From: Candidatus Rokubacteria bacterium RIFCSPLOWO2_02_FULL_73_56
GTDB lineage: Bacteria > Methylomirabilota > Methylomirabilia > Rokubacteriales > CSP1-6
Direction of reading: 5' to 3'
Length of the DNA: 42,309 nt
NCBI GenBank assembly: GCA_001788495.1
Contig: MGCF01000095.1
Coordinates: 1 to 42,309 of the forward strand
Under the pieces are notes generated by a model, which did not search any database, was not told the DNA's origin, and worked only from the letters and a program-made list of their open reading frames with translations. Made by a program: the position numbers and the translations under genes. Shown here one piece after another: positions 1 through 8,308 of the stretch (its first letter is position 1; every line of letters begins with the position of its first letter).

Positions 1-269
1 GTGAGGTTCTGCAGCCTATCCCGGAGCCATGCGCATCCCTGCCGTTCACGACCGGCCCTTTGTGTTCAGCACCATGCGCTCCACCGGCACGCACTGCGGA
101 ACCGCGATGGGCTGCGAAATCACGCAGCATATCCCGTCGCGTTTGCTGCGAAACGCAACATGCGTCCCGGGTGCCGCCCGTTGCGCGTCTTGCCGCGCCA
201 ACTATAGCGCATATAGCGCACGGTCGCACGTGGCGACAACCGGCCGGCGCGCGGCCCGCTCGGGGTGCC
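1..269. other. Intergenic stretch with short inverted and tandem repeats, no gene seen
   Basis: No reading frame here looks like a real protein. Visible structure: an inverted repeat GCTGCG-6 nt-CGCAGC at 111-128, a second, GCGTTT-6 nt-AAACGC, at 139-156, and a perfect tandem duplication of the 9-mer TATAGCGCA at 203-220. The block lies downstream of the minus-strand gene ending at 270, so the hairpins could take part in transcript ending, but no run of T follows either one. The function is unknown. Confidence 0.5.
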
Positions 270-875
270 TCAGCGCAGCGTGAGGGTGGCGCGGCCCGAG
301 GCGGTGTCCACGGTGAGCGTGAAGGCGTCGAGCACGTCGCGGCCGAGGAGGCCGTCTACGGGCTCGGCCCGGCCCGCGGCCGGCAGCGCGTGGGCGATGA
401 CGGCGAGCGGCCCGATCCGCGCGCCGGCGATGTCGAGCAGCGGCACCGTGACGAGCTGCGCCGTCGTCGTCCCCGTCACGCCCACGATCTGGATCGGCCG
501 GCCCGGCAGGCCGCCGAAGCCCGCCCGATCGAGCGCCGCCGGCGACAGCACGGTGCGCTCGGCGCCGGTGTCCACGATGAGCGTGAGGGACACGCCGTTC
601 AGGTGGACGCCGACGGTGAGCGGCGCCCGGGGGTCCACCCGGATCGTCGCGGGCTCGGGCGTCCCGGGCGGCGGCGCCGGACGGGCCTGGGGGTGGGCGA
701 GCAAACGCGCGGCGTCGCGGTGAGCCGGCGGGATCGCGTTGAGATCGGCCGTGTAGTGCACCGTCCCGTCGGCGTCCGTCCAGCGGTAGAGCTGCGCCGC
801 CGCCGGCGCGGCGGCGAGCACGGCCGCGAGAGCGACGAGCGCGAATGCCCCGGCGCGCATGATTCTTCGAGCCAT
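270..875 (-). CDS. Secreted retropepsin-like aspartic protease with N-terminal DUF4124-type domain
   Basis: 201 aa. Residues 1-28 form a signal peptide ending AAAQ. A DUF4124-like segment follows (LYRWTDADGTVHYTADL, about 29-45), then a Pro-rich linker and a retropepsin-like domain from about residue 85 with the active-site triad D102-T103-G104 (IVDTGAERTVLSP). A hydrophobic-hydrophobic-Gly element (LLGRDVLDAF) is near the C terminus. Such proteins act as single-domain aspartyl proteases that dimerise in the periplasm; the target is unknown. An in-frame ATG at 920 overlaps the stop of the upstream selenoprotein gene (ATGA), which would favour coupling, but it would put 15 extra polar residues before the signal peptide, so I chose 875. 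It is the last gene of the CoA transferase-UGSC transcription unit. Confidence 0.8.
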   Translation of the reverse strand: MARRIMRAGAFALVALAAVLAAAPAAAQLYRWTDADGTVHYTADLNAIPPAHRDAARLLAHPQARPAPPPGTPEPATIRVDPRAPLTVGVHLNGVSLTLIVDTGAERTVLSPAALDRAGFGGLPGRPIQIVGVTGTTTAQLVTVPLLDIAGARIGPLAVIAHALPAAGRAEPVDGLLGRDVLDAFTLTVDTASGRATLTLR

Positions 876-916
876 TTCACCGCTCGGCTCGCCGCGGCGG
901 CGGCTCACCTCGCACT

Positions 917-2581
917 TCATTCCACCGGCATCGTCACCGGCTCGCCCGCGCCGTAGAAGTACGTGCCGCGCCCGGCGGCGGCGCCGACCACCGCGATGTC
1001 GAAGCAGCCCGGGTCCTCGACGACGGGGATCGGCAGGTCGGGATGGTCGTGCATCCAGCCGAGCTCGGGATGCGCCGCCGCCATCGCCTGCGGCTCCTTG
1101 TTGAGCATCATCGTCTTGAAGGGCAGCCGCGCCTCGCGGTAGAGCGCCTCCTGGATCTCGCGCCGCCCCCAGCCCGCCCTGGCGAAGACCTGCGCGTGCT
1201 CGGGGCAGATGAACAGCGTGTTGTGCTCGCGCTCCTCGGTCTTCGTCCGGGGGTCCGCTCGCCGGCCGATGAGCCAGAGCCCGGTGCCCACCTGGGCCAC
1301 GTTGGTCGCCGCCGTCGCGAACACCCGGACCAGGTCCTCCGGCGTGGTGGACTTGAAGTCGTGCAGCTCGCAGATCCCGTACACGAAGTGCACGGTGACG
1401 GTGGACGCCTCCTTGGCGAAGCCGCGCGTGACGTGATACGGCTCCCACGGGCTCTCGGCCTCGTTCTCGGCGCAGCAGCAGCTGTACTTCACGGGCGAGC
1501 CGATCGTGTCCATGTCCGAGACGCCGACGTAGGTGTGGCCGACGTTCATCATCGTGAGCCGGAGGGCCCGGCCGAGCACCGTGTTGCTGGCCGAGGGCGC
1601 GCCGGGGCCGAGGGCGCAGATGCCCGAGTTGATGTTGGCCACGCGGCCCTTCGGGCCGTTCACCAGCACCAGCGGGGCGTGCGGCCCGGTGGACATGGCC
1701 TTGTTGCGGAGGTACATCTTCGGCTCGGCCAGGCACCGCACCGCCGCGATCAGGAGCGGCAGGTGCTGGGGCCCGCAGCCGGCCATCACCGCGTTGATCG
1801 CCAGCTTCTCGACGGTGGCGATGCCGAAGCCGGGCTCGAGGACCGCGACCTGGTCGCCGGGCGCGCGCTTCGTCCCGCGCAGCATCGCCGCCACCGCCCG
1901 CTCGGTCGGCGCCACCAGCGGGAAGCCGTCCCCCCAGCCGCGCTTGAGGAAGTCGGCCTGCAGGCGCCCCCAGGCGTCGAGGAGATCGTCGCCTTCGTAG
2001 GCGAGCCGCTCCTCGAGCGCCGGGCGCTCGACGGCCCGTGCCGCGACCGCCTTGGTCAGCCCCGCCACCACCTGCTCGAACGCCGCCTCCGCCATCCGGT
2101 GGACGTCGTCGGGCGTCTGGTTGGTGAACGGCAGCGGCACGACCGCGAGCGGCAGGCCGGGCAGGCCGAAGCTCGCGGCGCTCCGCTCGGCGTCGTGGAT
2201 GAACGTCTGCGCGGTGAAGAGGACGGTCGGGACGTCCCGCCGCTCCAGCTCGACCATGTCGTGGGTCCCCCACGACGTGCACGAGCCTCAGTCGGCGGTG
2301 GTGCCGACGACGGCGGAGACCTCCGAGGCGATGCGGTCGGCGTCCTCGGCGGTGCAGTGGCGCATGATGAAGCCGACGGACCCCGTGTAGCGCTTGAACC
2401 GGGTGTTCGGGAACCGGGCGCGCAGCAGCGCCTCGGTCCGGTCGAGCGCGTGGTCCCCGCCCGCCTTCATGTTCCAGTAGAGGCCGATCGTCGCGCCGGC
2501 GAGGTCGCGCGGGCGCGGCGCGGGCTTGACCGAGAACTCGACCGTCTTCGCCACCGGGTTCAGGATCTCCAGACGTGCCAT
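917..2581 (-). CDS. UGSC-family selenoprotein (in-frame UGA at 2288-2290 read as Sec)
   Basis: 554 aa if UGA is read through. Codons 1-97 (2581-2291) are followed by TGA GGC TCG TGC, giving U98-G99-S100-C101, and the same frame stays open to 917. The motif U/C-G-S-C defines the UGSC family, in which either Sec or Cys occupies the first position; its biochemical role is not established. The pair U98/C101 has the U-x-x-C spacing of a redox site. The C-terminal part (from about residue 200) has a conserved-looking Gly-rich core and a Cys cluster (KYSCCCAENE). A hairpin fitting a bacterial SECIS lies at 2258-2276. The start is supported by GAGGAG upstream and by the 16-nt gap to the CoA transferase, which suggests one operon. 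Without Sec decoding the gene would be split at 2288 into a 97-aa piece and a 446-aa piece starting at 2257. Confidence 0.9.
2258..2276 (-). promoter_or_regulatory. Bacterial SECIS-like hairpin for the UGSC selenoprotein
   Basis: Downstream of the UGA on the minus strand, GTCGTGGG (2276-2269) pairs perfectly with CCCACGAC (2265-2258) around the loop GGA (2268-2266). The loop starts 19 nt after the UGA and its first base is G. Published bacterial SECIS models ask for a small apical loop with a G in its first two positions about 16-37 nt after the UGA. All of this is met within coding sequence. Confidence 0.8.
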
Positions 2582-2597
2582 CGCGGGATGTCTCCTC

Positions 2598-3797
2598 TCA
2601 CAGGATGACCTTCTGCGCCCGGAGCGCGGCGATCTCCGCGGGCGCGTAGCCGAGCTCGGCCAGGACCTCGTCGGTGTGCTCGCCGCGGCGGGGCGCGTGG
2701 CGCCGCACCTCGGGCGTGAGGCGCGAGAAGGCGAGCGGCATGCCGACCACCGGGATCTCGCCGAGCGTCGGGTGCGCCATGCGCCGGATGACGCTCCGGC
2801 TCGCCGTCTGCGGGTCGTCGAGGACCTGGTCGACGGTGTTCACGGGCGTCGCCGGCACGCCGGCCTCGTCGAGCCGCTTGAGGAGGGGCTCGCGGTCGAC
2901 CTGCGCGATCGCCTCCTCGAGCGCGGCCTCGAGCTCGCGCCGGTGCTTCACGCGCTCGACGTTCGTCGCGAAGCGCGGGTCGTCCGCCATCGCGGGGAGC
3001 CCGAGGGCCGCCACCAGGCGGCGCCAGAGCCGGTCGTTGGCGCCGGCGATGAAGACCCACTGCCCGTCGCGGCAGCGGAAGTTGCGGTACGGCGAGAGCG
3101 ACGGGTGCGCCGAGCCGAGCGCCTTCGGCACGGTGCCGGCGAGCAGGTAGCCCTCGGCCTGGAAGTTCAGGAGCCCGATCGCCGTCTCCAGCAGCGAGGC
3201 GTCGACGCGCTGGCCGAGCCCGGTTCTGCCGCGGTAGAGGAGGGCGTTGACGATCCCGAAGGCGGACAGGATGCCCGTCGTGAGGTCGAGGAACGAGACG
3301 CCGCAGCGCACCGGCGGCCCGCCCGGCTCGCCGGTGATGGACATGATGCCGCTGAACGCCTGCATGAGCGCCTCGTAGCCGGCCCCCTCGGCGCGCGGCC
3401 CGGTGCGGCCGAAGGCGGAGACCGAGCAGTACACGAGCCGCGGGTTGTCCGCCGCGAGCACGTCGTACCCGAGGCCGAACTCCTCCATCGTGCCGGTGCG
3501 GAAGTTCTCGATCAGCACGTCGGCGCGCCGCGCGAGCCGGCGGACGACCTCGACGCCCGCGGGCGCCTTGAGGTCCACGGCGATCCCGCGCTTGTTGCGG
3601 TTGTTGACGAGGTAGCCGGCCGCCTCGCCGTCCTTGTGGGGCGGCCACGTGCGGGACTCGTCGCCCGCCTGCGTGTCCTCCACCTTGATCACGTCCGCTC
3701 CGAGGTCGCCGAGGAGCGCCCCGCAGAACGGGCCGGCGAGGACGCGGGAGAGATCGAGCACCCGGATGCCGTCGAGGGAGCAGGCCGCGGTCGTCAT
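2598..3797 (-). CDS. CaiB/BaiF family (class III) CoA transferase
   Basis: 399 aa, normal for the family. The N-terminal block (GIRVLDLSRVLAGPF, about 10-24), the DVIKVED segment, the NKRGIAVDLK CoA-binding region (about 68-77) and the putative catalytic aspartate D171 in VSFLDLTTG (Asp169 in formyl-CoA transferase) are all present. Class III enzymes move CoA between carboxylic acids through a covalent Asp-anhydride/thioester path; the substrate cannot be read from sequence. The ATG at 3797 lies 18 bp from the divergent metH start. A GGAGG is 13 nt upstream, too far for normal use, and a TATAGT box is 7 nt upstream, so the mRNA may be leaderless. It is the first gene of the unit that continues into the UGSC selenoprotein, which suggests the two act in one pathway. 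Confidence 0.92.
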   Translation of the reverse strand: MTTAACSLDGIRVLDLSRVLAGPFCGALLGDLGADVIKVEDTQAGDESRTWPPHKDGEAAGYLVNNRNKRGIAVDLKAPAGVEVVRRLARRADVLIENFRTGTMEEFGLGYDVLAADNPRLVYCSVSAFGRTGPRAEGAGYEALMQAFSGIMSITGEPGGPPVRCGVSFLDLTTGILSAFGIVNALLYRGRTGLGQRVDASLLETAIGLLNFQAEGYLLAGTVPKALGSAHPSLSPYRNFRCRDGQWVFIAGANDRLWRRLVAALGLPAMADDPRFATNVERVKHRRELEAALEEAIAQVDREPLLKRLDEAGVPATPVNTVDQVLDDPQTASRSVIRRMAHPTLGEIPVVGMPLAFSRLTPEVRRHAPRRGEHTDEVLAELGYAPAEIAALRAQKVIL

Positions 3798-3815
3798 GTG
3801 CGTTACTATACCTCC
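3798..3815. promoter_or_regulatory. 18-bp divergent promoter with overlapping -10 elements (metH / CoA transferase)
   Basis: The whole gap between the two start codons is 18 bp. On the plus strand TACTAT (3804-3809) ends 6 nt before the metH ATG; on the minus strand TATAGT (3810-3805) ends 7 nt before the CoA transferase ATG. The near-symmetric sequence TTACTATA can serve both directions. With a normal -10 to +1 distance, both transcripts would start at or next to the initiation codon. The -35 regions would lie inside the opposing gene; none was clear. Confidence 0.5.
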
Positions 3816-6800
3816 ATGCCCTCGCTGCGCGACGCGCTCACCGCGCGCATCCTGGTCCTCGACGGCGCGATGGGGACGATGCTCCAGGCGGCCGGCCTGC
3901 AGGCCGCCGACTTCGGGGGCGCCCGGTACGAGGGGTGCAACGAGCACCTGAACCTGACGCGGCCCGACGTCGTTCGGGCGGTCCACGCCGCCTATCTGGA
4001 CGCGGGCGCCGACGTCCTGTCGACCAACACGTTCGGCTGCGCGCCCTACGTGCTCGGCGAGTACGGGCTGGCCGAGCGCGCGTGGGAGCTGACGCTCGCC
4101 GGCGCGCGCCTGGCGCGCGAGGCCGCCGGCGCGCGCTTCGTCGTCGGCGCGATGGGCCCCGGGACACGCTCGATCAGCGTCACGCGGAACGTCACCTTCG
4201 ACGAGGTCCTGGCCGCCTACGAGCTGCAGGCCGGGGCGCTCGTCGCGGGCGGCGTGGACGCGCTGCTCCTCGAGACGGCGCAGGACACGCTGAACCTCAA
4301 GGCCGCGGCGCTCGGCGTGCGCCGCGCGCTGCGCGCGGCCGGGCGCGAGCTGCCGCTGATGGTGAGCGGCACGATCGAGCCGACGGGCACGATGCTCGCC
4401 GGCCAGGGCGTCGAGGCGCTCTACGTCTCGCTCGAGCACCTCGACCTCTTCTCGATCGGCCTCAACTGCGCGACCGGCCCCGAGTTCATGACCGACCACC
4501 TGCGCTCGCTCGGCGCCCTGTCCACCCGCTTCGTCAGCGTCTACCCGAACGCGGGCCTGCCGGACGAGCGGGGCCAGTACGCGGAGACGCCGGCGAGCCT
4601 CGCGTTCAAGCTCGCGCGCTTCGTGGAGGAGGGCTGGGTGAACCTCGTCGGGGGCTGCTGCGGCACGACGCCGGCCCACATCCGGGCGATCGCCGCGATG
4701 GTCCGCGGCCGGCCGCCGCGCGTGCCCGCGGCGCGGGAGCCCCAGGCCGTGAGCGGCATCGAGGTCGTCTACCCGACCGACGACAACCGCCCGCTGCTCG
4801 TCGGCGAGCGCACGAACGTGATCGGCTCGCGCCGGTTCAAGGAGCTGGTGGTCGCCGAGCGGTTCGAGGAGGCGGCCGAGGTCGGCCGGGCCCAGGTGCG
4901 CGGTGGCGCCCAGGTCCTCGACCTGTGCCTCGCCAACCCCGACCGGGACGAGGCCGCCGACATGGACCGGTTCATGGCGCAGGTCACGCGCGCGGTGAAG
5001 GTCCCGCTGATGATCGACTCCACCGACCCGCACGTGCTCGAGCTCGCGCTGCGCCACTGCCAGGGCAAGGCGATCGTCAACTCGGTCAACCTCGAGGACG
5101 GCGAGGAGCGCCTCGCGAAGGTCGTCCCGCTGCTGCGGACCTACGGCGGCGCGGTCGTCGTCGGCACGATCGACGAGGACAAGCAGCAGGGCATGGCGGT
5201 GACGTGCGCGCGCAAGCTCGCGATCGCGGAGCGGTGCCACGCGCTCCTGACGGAGCGGTACGGGATCCCGGCGCGCGACCTGATCTTCGACCCGCTCGTC
5301 TTCCCCATCGGGACCGGCGACGCGACCTACGCGGGCTCCGCCGTCGAGACGCTCGAGGGCGTCCGCGCGATCACGCAGCGCTTCCCCGAGTGCAAGACGA
5401 TCCTCGGAGTCTCCAACGTGTCCTTCGGGCTGCCGCCCGCCGGCCGCGAGGTGTTGAACTCGGTCTTCCTCTACCACGCGACCAAGGCCGGCCTCGACTA
5501 CGCGATCGTCAACACCGAGCGCCTCGAGCGCTACCCGTCCATCCCCGAGGAGGAACGCCGGCTCGCGGAGGACCTGCTCTACCAGCGCGGCGCCGATCCG
5601 CTCGGGGCGTTCGCCGCGCACTTCCGGGACAGGACGCGGGCGCCGGCCCCGGCGCGCGCGCTCTCCCTCGACGAGCGCCTGGCGCGCTACATCGTCGAGG
5701 GCAGCCGCGACGGCCTGCTCGCCGACCTGGACGCCAAGCGCCGCGAGGCGGCGCCGCTCGAGATCATCAACGGGCCCCTGATGCGCGGCATGGAGGAGGT
5801 CGGGCGGCTCTTCAACGACAACCAGCTCATCGTCGCCGAGGTGTTGCAGTCCGCCGAGGCGATGAAGGTCGCGGTGGGGCACCTCGAGCGGTTCATGGAG
5901 AAGAGCCAGTCGGCGACGCGCGCGACGCTCGTGCTCGCGACCGTGAAGGGCGACGTCCACGACATCGGCAAGAACCTGGTCGAGATCATCCTGTCGAACA
6001 ACGGCTACCGCGTGATCAACCTCGGCATCAAGGTCCCGCCCGAGGAGCTGATCGCCGCGTACCACGCGCACAAGCCGGACGCGATCGGCCTGTCGGGGCT
6101 CCTCGTGAAGTCGGCCCAGCAGATGGTCGTGACCGCCCAGGACCTGCGCGTGGCCGGCATCGAGCTGCCGCTGTTCGTCGGGGGGGCCGCGCTCACGCGG
6201 AAGTTCACGGCGACGCGGATCGCGCCCGAGTACGGCGGGCTCACCGTCTACGCGAAGGACGCGATGGAGGGGCTGGACCTCGCCAACCGGCTCTTCTCGG
6301 CGCCGACGCGCGAGGCGCTGGTCCTGCGCGTGCGGCGCGAGCAGGCGGCGCTCGGCGCCGGCGAGCCGGAGGCCGCCGGCCCGGCGGCCCCCGCGGCCGC
6401 GGGGCGCGCGCGCCCGCGGGCGGAGCGGGTCCCCGTGCCGACGCCGCCCGACCTCGAGCGCCACGTCCTGCGCGACGTGCCGCTCGCCCACGTCTATCCC
6501 TACCTGAACCTCCAGATGCTCTACGGCAAGCACCTCGGCCTGCGCGGGCCCGTCGAGCGACTCCTGGCGCAGGGCGACCCCAAGGCGCGGGAGCTCCGGG
6601 CGCTCGTGGAGGGGCTCGAGCGCGAGGCGGCGGAGCGCGGCCTGCTGCGTGCGCACGGCGTCTACCGCTGGTACCGGGCGCGGGCCGCGGGCGACGCGGT
6701 GGTCCTGTTCGGGGCGCCCGGCGAGGAGGTCGCGCGCTTCGCGTTCCCGCGCCAGCCCGGGGGCGAGCGGCTGTGCCTGGCCGACTGGGTCCGGGACGAC

Positions 6801-7217
6801 GTGGACGACTACCTCGCGCTGTTCGCGGTGACGTGCGGCGGCGGCGTGCGCGAGCTCGCCGAGCGCTGGAAGGCGGAGGGGGCCTACGTCCGCTCGCACG
6901 CGCTGCAGGCCCTGGCGATCGAGTGCGCCGAGGCGTTCGCCGAGCTGCTCCACGCGCGGCTCCGTACGCTCTGGGGGTTTCCGGATCCGCCCGACCTCGC
7001 GCGCGCCGACACGCTCAAGGGGCGCTACCGCGGGATCCGCGTCTCGTTCGGCTATCCCGCGTGCCCGAACCTCGCCGACCAGGCGACGCTGTTCGGGCTG
7101 CTCGAGCCGGAGGGGATCGGGCTCGGGCTCACCGAGGGGTTCATGATGGACCCGGAGGCGTCGGTCTCGGCGCTGGTGTTCCACCACCCCGCCGCGCGGT
7201 ACTTCAAGGCCGAGTAG
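3816..7217 (+). CDS. metH: Cobalamin-dependent methionine synthase
   Basis: 1133 aa (E. coli MetH is 1227). It transfers the methyl group of methyl-tetrahydrofolate via cobalamin to homocysteine, in the cytoplasm. Domains in order: homocysteine-binding (1 to about 310) with zinc ligands C218 ([10 protein letters not shown]) and C281/C282 ([11 protein letters not shown]); pterin-binding (about 325-590, starting [17 protein letters not shown]); cobalamin cap plus B12-binding (about 610-850) with the DVHDIG motif at 713-718 and H715 as the lower axial ligand; and the C-terminal AdoMet reactivation domain with SFGYPACP at about 1077-1084. All four modules and their key residues are present. The start aligns with known MetH N termini. 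There is no Shine-Dalgarno, and a -10-like TACTAT ends 6 nt before the ATG, so translation is probably leaderless. It stands alone as a transcription unit. Confidence 0.98.
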   Translation: MPSLRDALTARILVLDGAMGTMLQAAGLQAADFGGARYEGCNEHLNLTRPDVVRAVHAAYLDAGADVLSTNTFGCAPYVLGEYGLAERAWELTLAGARLAREAAGARFVVGAMGPGTRSISVTRNVTFDEVLAAYELQAGALVAGGVDALLLETAQDTLNLKAAALGVRRALRAAGRELPLMVSGTIEPTGTMLAGQGVEALYVSLEHLDLFSIGLNCATGPEFMTDHLRSLGALSTRFVSVYPNAGLPDERGQYAETPASLAFKLARFVEEGWVNLVGGCCGTTPAHIRAIAAMVRGRPPRVPAAREPQAVSGIEVVYPTDDNRPLLVGERTNVIGSRRFKELVVAERFEEAAEVGRAQVRGGAQVLDLCLANPDRDEAADMDRFMAQVTRAVKVPLMIDSTDPHVLELALRHCQGKAIVNSVNLEDGEERLAKVVPLLRTYGGAVVVGTIDEDKQQGMAVTCARKLAIAERCHALLTERYGIPARDLIFDPLVFPIGTGDATYAGSAVETLEGVRAITQRFPECKTILGVSNVSFGLPPAGREVLNSVFLYHATKAGLDYAIVNTERLERYPSIPEEERRLAEDLLYQRGADPLGAFAAHFRDRTRAPAPARALSLDERLARYIVEGSRDGLLADLDAKRREAAPLEIINGPLMRGMEEVGRLFNDNQLIVAEVLQSAEAMKVAVGHLERFMEKSQSATRATLVLATVKGDVHDIGKNLVEIILSNNGYRVINLGIKVPPEELIAAYHAHKPDAIGLSGLLVKSAQQMVVTAQDLRVAGIELPLFVGGAALTRKFTATRIAPEYGGLTVYAKDAMEGLDLANRLFSAPTREALVLRVRREQAALGAGEPEAAGPAAPAAAGRARPRAERVPVPTPPDLERHVLRDVPLAHVYPYLNLQMLYGKHLGLRGPVERLLAQGDPKARELRALVEGLEREAAERGLLRAHGVYRWYRARAAGDAVVLFGAPGEEVARFAFPRQPGGERLCLADWVRDDVDDYLALFAVTCGGGVRELAERWKAEGAYVRSHALQALAIECAEAFAELLHARLRTLWGFPDPPDLARADTLKGRYRGIRVSFGYPACPNLADQATLFGLLEPEGIGLGLTEGFMMDPEASVSALVFHHPAARYFKAE

Positions 7218-7233
7218 CTCCGGAAACGCTTAA

Positions 7234-7265
7234 CGGGCCCGGACCGATGCTCTGGCCCGGGCCCG
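7234..7265. terminator. Bidirectional terminator-like hairpin after metH
   Basis: CGGGCCCGG (7234-7242) pairs perfectly with CCGGGCCCG (7257-7265) across a 14-nt loop, in the 77-bp gap between the convergent metH and 7295-8008 genes. No T tract follows, as is common in GC-rich genomes. Confidence 0.6.
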
Positions 7266-7294
7266 CCGTGGATTCGAGGAGTGCGGCGCCCCTG

Positions 7295-8008
7295 CTACTG
7301 GAACTCGACGTCGAGACGCACCGTCGGCCAGCCGAGCGAGCGCTCGTTGTGCCGGACCGGTGACTTCTTGTTCTGGTCGTTGAGGTAGAAGGCGCCCCGG
7401 TTGACCCAGGCACGCTCGTGGGAGCCGTCCTTGGCGACGCTGAACGGCAGCCGGAAGGTGCCCGAGAAGCTGAACGGGCTGTTCACGATGCCGAGGGCCG
7501 GGAAGCTCACCGTGCCCTGAGCCGCCAGCGATCCGAGGGGGACACCCTGGAACACCGGCGCCAGGCTGCCCTGGCCCTGGAAGGCGCCCACGCCCACCAC
7601 CGCCTCGGGCGCGTCAGTGGGGTTGTCGCCCTGGATGACCACCACGAAGTCGCCCCAGAAGGGCCCCGTGCCGTCCACGAGGCTGATCAGGTTCTGGCCT
7701 CGGGCATTCACCGCGCACCGCTTGGCCTTCGGGTAGACCACCAGGAACTCCACCGGGCAGAGCGGCGAGCCGAACTCGGCCGAGCCGGAAAGCGCCGAGG
7801 TGGCGTACCGGGTGACGGCCGCCGACAGGTCGCCGGTCGGGTTGCCGGCCGCGTCCAGGAGGTACATGTCCTCCGTCGCCTCGTAGAGCACCGCGTCCGG
7901 AAGGCTGCGGCGGGCCTGCGCGGGAGCGGGCCCAGCCAGCAGCACGATCAGGAACGCGAGCCCCAGGAGGCCCCAGACCGTCGTGCTCTTGCAAGTGAGC
8001 GTTCTCAT
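7295..8008 (-). CDS. Secreted protein of unknown family (paralog of 13309-13986)
   Basis: 237 aa, no domain recognised. Signal peptide at about 1-31 (hydrophobic core VWGLLGLAFLIVLLAG, then PAQA). The mature part shares with the 13309-13986 protein, in the same order: LYE-x-TE, ATSAL, G-x-PLCP, KRC-VNA-x-GQ, GDF, FRLPF and an LG-x-PTVR-x-x-V-x-F end. The two conserved cysteines (PLCP and KRC) probably form a disulfide outside the cytoplasm. The start at 8008 has GAGGAG 8 nt upstream; the nearby ATG at 8014 has it only 2 nt away. A strong sigma-54 promoter sits at 8068-8083. It follows a histidine kinase gene after a 300-bp gap, so it is its own transcript. An extracellular or envelope role under signalling control is inference. 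Confidence 0.85.
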   Translation of the reverse strand: MRTLTCKSTTVWGLLGLAFLIVLLAGPAPAQARRSLPDAVLYEATEDMYLLDAAGNPTGDLSAAVTRYATSALSGSAEFGSPLCPVEFLVVYPKAKRCAVNARGQNLISLVDGTGPFWGDFVVVIQGDNPTDAPEAVVGVGAFQGQGSLAPVFQGVPLGSLAAQGTVSFPALGIVNSPFSFSGTFRLPFSVAKDGSHERAWVNRGAFYLNDQNKKSPVRHNERSLGWPTVRLDVEFQ

Positions 8009-8067
8009 CGTCATCTCTCCTCGTCCACGTAGATGAGTGACTACGCGCATCCTTGGGCCCGAGGAAG

Positions 8068-8083
8068 TGCAAGCCAAGTACCA
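8068..8083 (-). promoter_or_regulatory. Sigma-54 (-24/-12) promoter for the 7295-8008 gene
   Basis: Read on the minus strand: TGGTAC-TTGGC-TTGCA against the consensus TGGCAC-N5-TTGCW, with 10 of 11 fixed positions matching and the exact 10-nt gap between the GG and GC doublets. The predicted start, about 12 nt further on, leaves a leader of roughly 50 nt before the ATG at 8008. Confidence 0.75.
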
Positions 8084-8164
8084 AGGTATTCTGCAGCTAA
8101 CTAGCTGATTTATTTATGTAAAAAAGCCATATTTCCGGAGTCATTTCCGGTCTTTTGATCAGAT

Positions 8165-8243
8165 CCTTACCATCAACCGGGCCGAAAGGGTCAAATTGGC
8201 GAAGAAAATCGCTGTTATTTCAAGATGTTGCAGGACTGGATCG
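8165..8243 (-). promoter_or_regulatory. Shared upstream element A (candidate enhancer for the sigma-54 promoter)
   Basis: Plus-strand anchors CCTTACC (8165-8171), ATTTCAAG (8217-8224) and TGGATCG (8237-8243) recur in the same order in the gap at 19345-19421. The outer span is 60 versus 58 bp and the gap between the last two anchors is exactly 12 bp in both. A GAAA..ATTTC dyad sits in the middle. It lies about 80-160 bp upstream of the sigma-54 box, where activator sites usually are. Confidence 0.5.
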
Positions 8244-8308
8244 TGGCTTCCGGAAGATGGTGAAAAGCTTCGCGCCTGGAGCGAACCTACCCGGACACTT
8301 CTCAGTCT

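Larger units (their letters stand above)
8009..8308. other. 300-bp intergenic region, AT-richer, with sigma-54 promoter and upstream element
   Basis: No gene is seen. Base composition is clearly lower in GC than the flanks (for example around 8107-8130). It holds the -24/-12 promoter at 8068-8083 and, further up, a block at 8165-8243 that is partly repeated in the 19188-19483 gap. It lies between the end of the kinase gene (8309) and the start of the secreted-protein gene. Confidence 0.7.

Noticed and set aside
270..2282. 670-codon frame covering the protease and more
   Set aside because: Only the part from 875 downward is a real gene. The rest is an out-of-frame reading of the UGSC gene.
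2288..2290. Nonsense mutation or sequencing error splitting the UGSC gene
   Set aside because: The following codons are exactly G-S-C, the family motif with Sec first, and a perfect SECIS-like hairpin is placed correctly.
2526..3815. Very long upstream extension of the metH reading frame
   Set aside because: It is antisense to the CoA transferase gene, has an Arg/Glu-rich random composition, and metH homology begins at 3816.
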